Source of the DNA: Aulostomus chinensis
Lineage: Eukaryota > Chordata > Actinopteri > Syngnathiformes > Aulostomidae
Assembly (NCBI GenBank): GCA_037954235.1
Contig: JBBMOA010000006.1
Coordinates: forward strand, 29,989,041 to 30,053,040
Direction of reading: 5' to 3'
Length of the DNA: 64,000 nt
Every line of letters starts with the position of its first letter. Within the stretch, counting starts at the first letter, position 1. Shown piece after piece: positions 24,279-35,434 of this stretch. A model generated the notes under the pieces. It did not search any database. It had not been told where the DNA came from and saw only the letters and a program-made list of their open reading frames with translations. The translations under genes and the position numbers were made by a program.

Positions 24279-26580
24279 AGACGAGGGAGGAAAGCCACTT
24301 GGTGCCTTTCTGCCCCCCCCCCAGCTACACCAGTTTAAGGACTCTCTCCTCGCTGCTTCATCAACAGCTGTCATATTTATTTCTTCCTCTCATTTTGAGT
24401 TAAAATGCGTCTTCAGAACGTGTTTGTTTATTTAATTAATTGCCAAAGAACATTTGATTTTTCTTTTTTATGAGATGAAAATATTTTACCTACATGCCCC
24501 AAAACAGCAGCGTTCTTCAGTCGCGGCTGCTGTGCTGTTGAGAACAGCAGTCAGGAACTTTGCATTTTGTTTTAATTTATTCATGTTTATGGATTTCTGC
24601 ACATTTCCTCCACAGCCCTCAGAACGCAGTTTGAGTGGCCTCTCCCAGCTGTTATACAACTGCATTCTTATTTCAACAAACTCTGACAATTTTTCGGTTG
24701 TAAACACGAAGAAATTTGAAAGTTGACCACTATTTTTCTAGAGACGTTTCATCAGGTTCTGTTCTCACAGAACGTGCAATATTGATGTTTCTGGTGAGCA
24801 CGTTTGGCTCATCAGGTCCACCTCAAACCTGCAGCAGCAAGAATGTGGCGCTGTCATGAACCTGGAACCTCTGGTGGCGTTGGTGGGAGCAGGCATGCAC
24901 GTTACAGCTGCTCAACCATAAAAACACTATCTTCTCCACATGGTAGCTTCTTGGCAGTCAGTTGTCAGAGACGCTTTGGTCATGACGCCTTCAGGCGCCC
25001 GTTGGCCGGTTTCAAAGCGTGTGTTAACTAAGTAAGAGCACGTTCCTGAGTGCTGTCCGGACCCAAGGTGCCAAAGCGGTCAAGAAGACTCATTTGTGTG
25101 CAGCGGAGTTGATCACAGTTGACGTTTCCTGCTCATTACGCTTCATGTGGTTACTGCGTTCTAGAGCTGCGCCTCAGGTCCCGTCAGTGACTCCGGGTCC
25201 TCAACAAAACTTAAAACAAAATTAAAAGACATCACCCTTTACATTACAAGTCTTTGTTTTGTGTGAGAATGTGAAGAGGCTGAAAATTAAAACCAGTTAC
25301 ACAAAATGAAAACCATCGGTTTATTAAATGATGGTTTCTAATCCACTCCTATTTATTTCAGTGCATTTGGTATTTTTTCCACTCAGAACAGTTTTACAAC
25401 ACAAAAAGCGTCATTTTGAGTCAGAATAAGAAGGCGTCTTCGTCATACTGAAACAGTTTAGTGTCAAAATATTAAAATATGACACCCCGCTCTAGTACTG
25501 CACCCTGAATAGTAACGGTACAGGTGTGGTCACATCTGAGAGTAAAACTAACACAGTCAATTAATCGTAATGGAGGTTAGGTGACACTGATTGAAGCCCA
25601 TCAGTCAGGGTTCATTCATGGCACCCAACACAGTCCAGGTGAGACGACTGATGACATCACCGCGCTGCACCATGTGACCTGTAGTTGATGTGAGAAAATC
25701 TGCTGTTTGGTCTCTGTTCTAGAAAATTCTGGGACCATTTCAGTAAAGGCACATTAGTTGCCTCCCAGTAGGAAGTTTACACGTGTAAATCAGGACTGCT
25801 GAAATATTTGGCTGCTGTGTAGGCGCTCGTTCCCGTGAGCACGTCAGAGGTTCCCCCCGGCAGCAGTGGAAAAAAGTCACTTCTTTTTATTGGTAAAAAA
25901 AAAGCGAGAATATATGAAGATGTTTCAGTTGCAGCATCACTCTGACTTTAAATGGTTAAAAAAGAAGTACAGAAAGTAGTATTACTCTGAAGCTTCGGTC
26001 AGCTACTGTAAGTGAACACTGACCCCAACTGGAAGCTCGAGGTACTGCCACTGGTCAATGTCGTGATATAAAGTAGAAACGGTGACTAAGTTTATCTGAT
26101 GGACCGAACAAGAGACAAAAGCATGAAACCTATACAAAAAAACCCTCAGACAGACCACGTTTTAATCATAAATTACATTTATTTGTGCATCTCTTGGAAG
26201 CTTCAACACTTTCTTGGGTTGATGCTGAATTGTGGACCAGGATCGGTTTAGTAAATAACTGAGATTTAAGTTTTGGACTTCAGTACCATCCTGATGGGTT
26301 AAAGAGGAAGGATGTTTGAAACGTGCTGGTCTCGCTGCGGTTCCCAGCAGGCTCGGGACTGTGGCCTTCAAATGGAGTCAAAAAGATTAAACAAGGAAAA
26401 ATTAAAAGTCAAGCGTGAATGTGAAAAAAGAACCGATAAATACCTCTGTTTCCCGTTTGATGAATCAAGGGTGCAGCAGACGAAGGAGTTTTCAACCGAC
26501 TTACTAATTCTGTTTCTCCTGGACTGGGCAACAGCAGTGGATGGCGCTGATTGACAGCCCCATCGGCCAATGATAAAAAA
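24279..26580 (+). other. tango2 3'UTR and intergenic space before dgcr8
   Basis: After the TGA at 24276-24278 the sequence becomes AT-rich. Candidate poly(A) signals are ATTAAA at 25221-25226 and 25322-25327; no clear AATAAA is in the right place. No further gene is recognised before the dgcr8 promoter. Confidence 0.5.
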
Positions 26581-26584
26581 GCCG

Positions 26585-26738
26585 GTATTGAGGGGCGGGG
26601 CTTCAGTGGGTCGCTACTGTGGTTTTCTTCAAGATGGCGGGACTGCAACTGAGGCCGTGTGGTAGCGCGTCGAGAATTAAATAAATACAGAAATAAAGTT
26701 CGGCGCCTTACAGGGGAGACGTCACGTGATATTTACCG
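26585..26738 (+). promoter_or_regulatory. dgcr8 promoter and non-coding exon 1
   Basis: A GC box (GGGGCGGGGC, 26592-26601) is followed by a YY1-type element AAGATGGCGG at 26631-26640, an arrangement common at TATA-less housekeeping starts. The palindrome GTCACGTGA at 26721-26729 is an E-box of the USF/MITF/TFE type. The first exon ends at a good donor, 'ttaccg|gtgagtg', at 26739, and splices to the acceptor 'tctcttctag' ending at 27044. Confidence 0.55.
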
Positions 26739-27092
26739 GTGAGTGTTCGCACCACCCGCCTGCTAAATACCTGCAAGCTAACGAGGTTTAATGACGCGGA
26801 CAACAGTACAGTCTGATGGGCGCTTGCTAGCATCTTAGCACCGATGCTAAGGGTACCAGGGCCCTCCGCGTTCTGTAGCCCAACAGATGCGATTATTCCC
26901 CGGTCCTTTCATACGTTATGATGCGAGTACAAACCCGGGAAGTTGCTACCCGGAAGTTCGCATTTCCTATTTAGACACAGGGCCAGCAGAGAGGCTGGGT
27001 GTGCTAACGTCCGATCTCACTCTTCTTTTTTTTTTCTCTTCTAGCATCCAGAAGAACCCATAGGAGGATGATCAGTGCCTAGAACCCACATT

Positions 27093-27178
27093 AAGCTGAA
27101 TGCATTGTGATTTCCAATAATTGAGACAGTGATTCTGAAAGCTGTCTGCATTAATGAAAAGAACAATGTAGTCAGCTT
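27093..27178 (+). ncRNA. mir3618: mir-3618 hairpin in the dgcr8 5'UTR (Microprocessor substrate)
   Basis: Arms 27093-27129 and 27142-27178 are each 37 nt and align with no bulges. Thirty positions pair (one G-U); seven are symmetric mismatches. The loop is 12 nt (27130-27141). A stem of about 35 bp, a loop over 10 nt and unpaired flanks form a standard Drosha/DGCR8 target. The 3' arm segment 27143-27164 (TGTCTGCATTAATGAAAAGA..) matches my recollection of human miR-3618, which maps to the DGCR8 5'UTR, except at about two bases. The 14 nt left below it agree with the 11-13 bp Drosha cutting rule. It lies in exon 2 (from 27045), upstream of the start codon at 27319. In mammals, cutting here destabilises DGCR8 mRNA. 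Confidence 0.88.
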
Positions 27179-27318
27179 AGCATATTCACCTCTGGTTCGT
27201 GCTCTATACAGGAATGTGCTTCTGCATGCATTCTGGTTTAGATAAGGAAGTCTGTTGACAGGTTAGATTCGAAGCTAAATTATCAGTTTGAGTTGAGTCA
27301 GTGCTTGACACAGAGGAA

Positions 27319-30300
27319 ATGGAGATAGATGATGTTCAACCCCCCCTCCCCTTGGAGCCACCTGATGATTTTGGCCAAGATGAGGGCAGAGCACCTCCAC
27401 CACCTCCCCTGCAAACGTCCAGTGACGCAGAGGTAATGGACGTTAGCTCTGGTGGTGATGGATTCGTATACACCCCAGGGGACGGGGAAGCCAAGCCTCA
27501 GGAGCCCGTCATCAAGGGCTCAGTAGCTTTGTGTAGCCACCTAGCAAATGAGGCCAGTTCCAACCCACCGTGCCCCAGAACCGCCCGCCACGCTCCCCCC
27601 GTCACCAAGTTCCTACCAGACCTCAAGTTGCTCAGAGATGTCAAGATCCGTGTCAGCTTCACTGAAAGCAGCAGTAGCAAAGAGAGGAAGGTTTTGTACA
27701 CAGGTGAAGGTGAGGAAGGAGGCAGCGAGGAGGTCGTAGACGGCCTGAATGGTGAGTTACATTCCTCGGCCAGTGAGGAGGAGGTAGCGCAGGGCAGCTC
27801 CAGAGCAGGACACGCAGAGCCCGAGGTCGACCTAGAAAACAAAGTCGAGTTTGCCGTCCTGGATGAGTTGGGTGACGTGTACGAGAATTTCCTGGATCAT
27901 GACGTAGAGCACGGCAGCTTTAAATCTGAGGTCATAGTTCAGCAGGAGCAAGCAGATGACGAGGCCATGGGCTACTCCTATGAGGTAGGTCTGCCCCGCG
28001 CCCCCAGCACGGCATGTCAGTGTCTGCATGAACTGTTATGTTGTCTTTGGTGTGTGTGTTCAGATTGACTTCACAACAAAAGCTGGATGTTTATGTGGGA
28101 GTAAAAGAGCACACAGGTAATCAGCTGTGTGTCTGTGAGCCTGAACACAGGTGGAAACACGGATGCACGCCTGGACAGACTCATAAACTGCATCGCTCCT
28201 TTTCCATTCCACAGCATGAACTCACAGAGGGCTGCACAATTGGAGCTCCCTCTAACTGTGATTATTTAGAGGGATTCTCTGATTGGATATTTTAGAGGGA
28301 GTGTCAATTATGACATCACTGCTCTGATTGGAACAGATCTCTAAATGTTGACGTGTCGGCAGGACGTCTCTGCGGCACCACAGTATTTAACCCCAAGCGG
28401 AGTTTTGACACACCAACAGTCGCCAAGTCCTGTGATTTGAAAATTGTGCTGCTCTTGACACGACATCTTTGTTGTGCAATGAGAAACTGTCCTGAGAAAC
28501 CTGCCGGCATTGATGAGCTCCTCTCTGATTCTGGTGATTAATTTCATCCCTAAACAGCAGGAGTGTAAAATGCTGGACATCCAGTAGGTGAGCCTCAGTG
28601 TTTGTCCACACCTCCATATCCACAATGTAAAGGAGTTTTTCAAATTCAGACTTTTATAGAGGAAACTTCAGCCGTATTTATGAGCGCCGCATCTTTGCTG
28701 CTGTGGGAAGTCGCTGCATCCGTCGTGTCTTCACGCCCGTCTTGTCACCCAGGACGTTACGTTCATGGCTGACATCACTTGATCCCATTTTGCTGCTCGT
28801 CTGTGCTGGAAATGTGAAGTCATGGTGCTTAGCCACAGAGTTTGTGGCTTATTATAATTCCCCAATTTTAATTTTTAAACCTCTTCATGAAACAGAAGTT
28901 CAGATTAAGTGATCAAATCCATTTGCTGCCCAGCTCGTGACGAATGTCAATGCTGATTTTACTCTGGCTCTCAGTCAGATATTTTATAAAAACACGAGAC
29001 CTTGGCGTTGATCAGGTGTGAATGCATTTGGGATGTACGTGTTCCTTCAAGTATCATGGTTACTTTTTTTTAATTCTTTGCTCTGTATTATGGTAATTAA
29101 GATGTCAGGTGCTGGAAAAGGTTAGTGCCATTTAAGTTTCTCCCAAGAAATGCTCTTCAAAAGTTACAAGCGGTGATAAACCCGGGTTGATGAAGGTTAA
29201 TTGATGTTCCTAAGCTCAGACGCACCCGTCTGTGCTCCGCCGCCGTGGAGCGGACGATCACTGCTGAGATGGAACGTTGTCAGAACTTGATTGTGATGCT
29301 TTTCCTCTCTGCTGAGACATCCGGCGCTGCCTTAACTCCTCCCTCTCTGCCCACCTTAACATGGACTCTTCCAGGAGGAGTTTGACAATGATGTTGACGC
29401 TCTGCTGGAGGAGGGCATGCCCGTGCCCAAAAAGATGCGTCTGGCAGAGGACAAATATGGTGGGGACAGCGATCATCCATCAGATGGGGAAGGAGGTGTT
29501 CAGCCCATGATGACCAAAATTAAGACTGTCCTGAAGAGTGAGTGGTGCTGCTGTGCAGCTGAGTGTTGTTGAGAAATTCATAGTTTAATGACACGATGTC
29601 TTGTATTGACTCGGTGGACGATAGTGCCGGTCCTCCAGGGAGGGACTGTAGTGGGGAAACGTCTTTGCTCACCAAATGCAGCTTAAATGAGGGCAGCCGT
29701 TCACGTGCGTGTTGTTTTCCAGGTCGGGGGCGTCCACCCACTGAGCCTCTCCCTGACGGATGGATCATGACATTCCACAACTCGGGCATTCCAGTCTACC
29801 TGCACAGAGAGACCAGAGTAGTGACCTGGTCCAGGCCCTACTTCCTGGGAACCGGCAGCATACGGGTAAAGAGTCCCACGCCAGAATCACACTGACGGCC
29901 CGCAGTAAGGTCCTGGTGCCGCTGTGTTCAGCTGAACAACAGTTTATATTTCAGGCAACCCTGCTCAGGTCTTGGCGCCAAACTAAAGCTTCATCTATGT
30001 TAAAATGTGATCTTTATGCTCAGACGTATTAAATTTGATCCAAGAGTTGTCTGACTGAAGTGAAGACAGTAGAGCCTCACCACCCCCCAGGTGGATGGGG
30101 ATTTTCACGCTCAACACATGAATATTCAGACACCCTGCTGTTTTTATCCAAGGTAAAATTCTTTTTTTAATCTCTTTAAAAAAAAAATAATAATAATTTA
30201 AAATATTTTAAGCATTTATTTTGTTTTTAATTTCATTTTAAAATATAGAAAGTTTTAAAAAATGTTCTGGAAATCATCTCGCACCCCCTCATCTGTGTCT

Positions 30301-33300
30301 CTTACCCTCCACTGGATATGATGGACTGTGCAGGACTGGACTACGGGTCAGAACCTGTTCCTGTTTTATTGCTATTTCAAGATGATGTGATGTTTGTCTG
30401 GTAAACTCAAAGGAGCTTTTGTGTGAGTCCCCCTGCTCGTGTGACCCAAGGGTGTCTGGAGACAGAAGGGGAGGAATGAATGAGACTGAAACCTAACTTT
30501 CTTGTTTTAGAGAGTAAATCGGTGGCACTCAATGCGTCTCTGCTGGGGTTTTAATCCTCCGGTGTGTTTCAGAAGTATGGCTTCATTTCTTTTTCTTTCT
30601 TAATGTGATCTGCTCTACTCCTCATGTTGCAGAGAGTAAATTAGACAAAGTTAGCACAGGCAGATGGACCTACGCAGTCATGGCGCCATCGCTGCGGTTC
30701 ACGGTTCCAACCCTGGTTTGTGGTCTTCTTTGACACAGAAACACGACCCTCCTACCAGCAGCATCCCCTGCTTACACTACAAGAAAATGAAGGAACAGGA
30801 GGAGAAGGAGCTGAATGGGGAGGTGGCTCCCAACGCAGGCAGGTCTCCCATCAAGTCCAGTGAGGAGGCCGCAGGCGAAGAGCAGGAAGGTACATCGGAC
30901 GCCCCGGTCGAGGAAAGGTACGGCGTCCCCGCCTCCAGTCTGGCTGACGGGGAGGGAACCACCAACCACAGTCAGCAGGGTAAAGATGCCCCACCCTGTG
31001 ACACCGCCCAAGGAGCTCTGGGACAAGTCAAGGCCAAGGTGGAGGTGTGCAAGGACGAGTCCATCGGTAAGTGGTTGAGCCGCGGCAGGAACTGTTTTCC
31101 AAACCAGTGGAGGCCTGAATCTCTAAAACCTCCCCACAGAGCTGGAGGACTTCCGCCTCTACCTAGAAAAATGCTTCGACTTTGAACAAGTGACTGTGAA
31201 GAAGTTCCGCACCTGGGCCGAGCGAAGGCAGTTCAACAGAGACATGAAGAGGAAGCAGGCGGAGTCTGAGAGGCCGATCCTGCCTGCCAACCAGAAGCTC
31301 ATCACACTGTCGGTCCAGGATGCCCCCACAAAGAAAGGTAACTGGAGAACCTTGTAGGGTTCCTCTAGACTCTAACAGGCTGGCTGGTAGACTCCAGAGT
31401 GTAGACTGCAAATTCTAGCAGCCGTCCTCTTGTCATAACCGTTGCAGCTGTGAAGCCACCTGACGACAGTATGATCAGGTGATTTATTGACTACTCAGTT
31501 GCGGGGCTCTCGGTGCTAACGAGCTCTTAATATGCCACTGTTTCTACTCCAAACGTGTGCATGAAAGAAACGCTCTGATTGCTCCAAATAGGCTGTGTCC
31601 AAGTCTCCTAAACCCAATCTTCCACGCACGTCCCTCCACCTTCAGAAGACGCTGTTAACATTCAGAATAATGCTGGAACGTTCGTGTGCATGCAAATGAG
31701 CCACTGTCTGTTCATTGCTCATCAGTCTGATAACAAATGAGCACTTTAATGATGTTGGCTGTGCTTATTAGTCTGTTCTACTCCATTCACAGCGCTGCAG
31801 GCGTGACGTGGTGATGTGACAATCCTCATGTTCTGATGTTGCCTTTGCATATAAAAAGCAACCCATTCTTAAGTAAAACTTTCATTTTATTGGTATTTTT
31901 ACAGAAAATAAAACGGAGACCAAAATAAAGAATTTAGCAATGCCTTCATATGTGCTACCACTTACTGTTTGTTGACACAACAATTTTCCATGTCCATCAG
32001 AATTTGTCATCAACCCCAACGGGAAGTCTGAAGTTTGCATCTTACATGAATATATGCAACGCGTCCTGAAGGTTCGGCCTGTTTACAACTTCTTTGAATG
32101 TGGTGAGTACTGTTGGTTTTTACAGAACGGAAATGTTTCAGCTCAGGCAAAGAGAACGCAGCTGCTGCCGTTGCTCGGAGTTCCTCTAAAGACATCGGAG
32201 CTTCTTGTTCCCCACAGAGAACCCAAGTGAACCCTTCGGAGCATCGGTCATAATCGATGGAGTAACCTACGGCACAGGAACTGCAAGCAGTAAAAAGCTT
32301 GCCAAGAATAAAGCTGGTAACTTCTTCCGTCCACACTGTGCGTGCCGTGGTGGTTCTCGGCGCCGCCTCTCATCACGTATGTGCTGTGTTCTGCAGCTCG
32401 AGCCACACTGGAAATCCTTATCCCTGACTTTGTGAAGCAGACCTCTGAGGAGAAGCCCGTCGAGGCTGATGAACTTGAGGTACGTTCCCACGGTGATGCA
32501 GAACGTTCCCTGTCGTGTGTGTTTCTGCAGAGATGGCGGCGTAACATTGGATGTTCTCTGTCCCGCAGTATTTTAATCATATCAGTATAGAAGACTCCAG
32601 GGTTTATGAGCTGACCAACAAAGCAGGACTACTTTCGCCATATCAGATTCTTCATGAGTGCCTTAAAAGGTGAGACGGAACCACAGACTCACTGTCCTCT
32701 GTCCTCGTTATTCACAACTTTGAAGACAGAACGCAGAAACGGATGTGAAATGTTGACGTTTTTATCCGTTTGCTGGAACCTCCTGCGAGTTCTGGTTCAA
32801 CTGTTTCGGTCTGATTCTGGTGGTCAGAGGTCACTGGGACACATCGGGCAGTAAAAGCTCAAAGCTGCACTCTTGTTGGGTCGCCACCATTTATGTCATT
32901 GAGCACAAATAAATCTGTCAAAGGTTTTTAGGTTTGAGGGAGGAAGGGAAAGAACTGATGAAGGGTAAACACAATGGAGACGGTCTGGTCGTTAGCAGAA
33001 CGGTTCTAAGAGCTCATCGTTGGAACGTGAGTTGTTCTCCAGGCTCCATCTGTCCCTCCGTAAGATTTGTATCCATCTTGTGGTGTTTCCTCCTCTTGTG
33101 ATCGACTGGCGCTCTTTCCATCTCGCTGCCCGCTCTTCCTCTACGGTGGTAGACGGTAGCGCTGCCCACTACTGGTCACAACAGTCATGGAGGGAAACGC
33201 TCGTAATTCACGTCTTTTTGCGCCGAATTTCTGAGAATTCCGTTAGAACACACATACATTTGAATGGGACCCTGCCTGCTGAGACAATGTTACTTCCTGT

Positions 33301-33753
33301 CTGTCATGATGTGGTTGATAAAGTTCAGAGCAGCAGGTGAGCGGGCAGCTGCCATCTTGACCCCCTGACCCCTGTGAAATGTTCTTGGCTTGCAGAAATC
33401 ACGGGATGGGAGACACCAGCATAAAGTTTGAGGTGATTCCAGGGAAAAACCAGAAGAGTGAATATGTGATGACGTGTGGGAAGCACACCGTGCGCGGCTG
33501 GTGTAAGTAGACGCCAGTCCTCACTCACCAGAGCCCTGAGAGCCTGATTTAGATGCTGTGAACAGTAGTGAGGTCGTAGCACCTCATGAATCTGAAGTAC
33601 GTTAGAACAAACGTTGGTGAACGAGGCTGTTGTGAGCCGTTACGGTTGGGTGAGTACAGACGCCGTCCGGGCTTCTTGCAGAGTTTTCAGTACACGTGGT
33701 TTAAGTGATAACTATTGGTGTTCGTGTCTCACATCCTTGTACTGAAGGGGAGG

Positions 33754-33786
<33 letters not shown>

Positions 33787-35434
33787 CCCGTGGTACCAAA
33801 TGATGCTCGCGGACCACAAGGCCAAAGAGCCAGAGTTCATGTCTGACTGTTCTCTACATGGAATGTCTTTGTCTCCAGGCAAGAACAAGAGGGTTGGCAA
33901 ACAGCTGGCGTCTCAGAAGATCCTGCAGATGCTTCATCCTCACGTCAAGAACTGGGGCTCGCTGCTCCGGATGTACGGCCGAGAGAGCAATAAGATGGTG
34001 AAGAAGGTACGCGTGAGTCAGCTGTGTAGAGAGGAAAGGCTGTTTCCTGGGGGGGGTGGCCTGGGGCTCCCCGTGTTCTGGGGGTTGAACCAGTACCATT
34101 CCAAATAAAGTTAAACACAGATGGCGGTAGGAGGAGTTTATCAGGTTCCTCCTTAGCAGAGTGAAACTGCTTCAGCATAACAAGGCACCAGGAACATGGA
34201 TGCTGCTGCTGAACAGGACAGGGAAAAAGAGAGAGAGAGAGAGAGGAAAGGTGGGCCAGAACGTAGACTCGCTGCGTTCTAGAGGCTGGACCTTTCACCC
34301 TAGACTCTGCTGGGTTCTACTGTCCAAATGCAACTGCCTGGAGAAACGGGTTCTAAACAAGTTCACCGCAGCAAAATGGCTGAAATGTTGTAGCAGAAAA
34401 TTTAAGGGTCAAATGTTCCAATGTATTTAAAGGAACCGCCACGTTCAGAGGTGTGCAGACAATTGAGCTTTCAGAAATCTCTCGCGTGATTTGTCCAAAT
34501 GTGTTTGATATTGGTTTGTGTTCTGTTTTCATGACAACTCCATGTCGTTATCGTTTGTCAGAAATGATTTTTTTTATCATGAATTAAGGGGATTGTAGTT
34601 CTCAGGTTTGGTTCCTTCAGTAGTTGTCCGTCCAATCAGAGGACTCCTGCTCACGCGTGAACTGATGTCTTTGTAGGAGAGTTCTGACAAGAGCGTGATC
34701 GAGCTGCAGCAGTACGCCAAAAAGAACAAGCCAAACCTTCACATCCTGAACAAACTGCAAGAAGAGATGAAGAAACTGGCCAAGCAGAGGGTGAGTCCAG
34801 ATCCCTGCCTCCGGCTTTCACTCGTTAATGAGCTGGTCGTTACAGAAGTCCCGACAGTCTATAGACTAGAAGGACCCGTTTAAGAGTCACTCACTCCAGC
34901 GTCTGAACGTTCAGTTGGAAAGGTTGAATGTCATTGGTGGGTCTGTCCTGTGATTCCCGTTTTCCACAAATGTGATGAGTTCTTCCAAGTTTCAGCCAGT
35001 CAGGGCAGCAGTGAGAAATGCTGCGTTTCAGTCAGGCGGCTCTCAGCTGTTCAACCCGCTGGCGTGAACGACTTCTCAAGACCTCTTTTCTTGTATGAAT
35101 GTGAGATTTTATCACCTTTGTCCTTCGATTTAAAAACAGCACTTGGACCAAGGAGGAAGCAGCTGAGGTCAAAATATTTTTGTGGTAAATTCATTTAACA
35201 CAACATTCAGAGGAGGTTTGGCTGACGTCTGCGCTCTGGCGTGTCCTCTAGTTAGGAAAGTCTCCAGAGATCTGACAGCAGGACAAGTGCGCCTCAGGTT
35301 TTAACCCAAATGAAGCCCAGAACTTGATATGCGGTCTTGTCGTCCCCCAGGAGGACACCAGGAAGAAGCCCAAGATGACCATCATGGAGTCGGCCCAGCC
35401 GGGGAGTGAGCCGCTCTGCACTGTCGACGTTTGA
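27319..35434 (+). CDS. dgcr8: DGCR8, RNA-binding partner of Drosha in the Microprocessor, complete
   Basis: Thirteen coding exons: 27319-27984, 29375-29537, 29723-29865, 30739-31066, 31140-31337, 32001-32102, 32218-32316, 32397-32479, 32569-32669, 33396-33502, 33879-34006, 34677-34790, 35351-35434. All are in frame and give 771 aa (human 773). The start MEIDDVQPPLP is the first ATG of the long frame; an in-frame GTG lies 18 bp upstream. Domains are a WW/haem-binding region at about 285-345 (GWIMTFHNSGIPVYLHRET), with the haem-ligand Cys in IPCLHYKKM at about residue 335; two double-stranded RNA-binding domains at about 505-575 and 613-686 (TASSKKLAKNKAA, VGKQLASQKILQ); and the C-terminal Drosha-binding tail (IELQQYAKKNKPNLHILNKL). 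It acts in the nucleus, positioning Drosha on primary microRNAs. Two hairpins in its own mRNA suggest self-regulation. The N-terminal acidic region is the most diverged part. Confidence 0.97.
27397..27461 (+). ncRNA. mir1306: mir-1306 hairpin within the dgcr8 coding exon
   Basis: The 5' arm segment 27400-27421 (CCACCTCCCCTGCAAACGTC..) is identical, as far as I recall, to human miR-1306-5p. The 3' arm segment 27440-27457 (ACGTTAGCTCTGGTGGTG) differs from miR-1306-3p at one base. ACGTCCA at 27415-27421 pairs with TGGACGT nearest the loop, and the outer CCACC pairs with GGTGG; internal mismatches resemble the human precursor. The DNA also codes for the conserved peptide PPPLQTSSDAEVMDVSSGGDG, so some similarity is forced by the protein. 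The identical synonymous positions are the extra signal. It forms the second Drosha-sensitive hairpin of this mRNA in mammals. Confidence 0.85.
27985..30738 (+). other. dgcr8 introns after coding exons 1-3
   Basis: These run between coding exons ending at 27984, 29537 and 29865 and the exon starting at 30739. The sequence is unique, with an A/T-rich low-complexity patch around 30160-30260. No RNA gene or transposon is recognised. Confidence 0.6.
31338..35350 (+). other. dgcr8 introns in the 3' half
   Basis: Longer introns are 31338-32000, 32670-33395, 33503-33878, 34007-34676 and 34791-35350. The only marked element is a (CA)n run at 33755-33784, about 95 bp upstream of the exon beginning at 33879. 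Confidence 0.6.
33755..33784. repeat. (CA)n microsatellite in a dgcr8 intron
   Basis: About 15 CA units followed by a short C run. Confidence 0.9.

Noticed and set aside
27207..27240. Small second stem near 'ggaatgtgcttctgcatgcattc' in the dgcr8 leader
   Set aside because: Only about ten pairs with a bulge and a 4-nt loop; too short for a Drosha substrate.
27301..27318. GTG at 27301 as an alternative start for dgcr8
   Set aside because: The in-frame ATG at 27319 follows 18 bp later; non-ATG initiation has no support here.
27985..28068. Read-through of the first long dgcr8 exon (VGLPRAPSTACQ...)
   Set aside because: A good donor at 27985 joins in frame to 29375 and restores the conserved FDNDVDALLEEG block; the read-through is intron.
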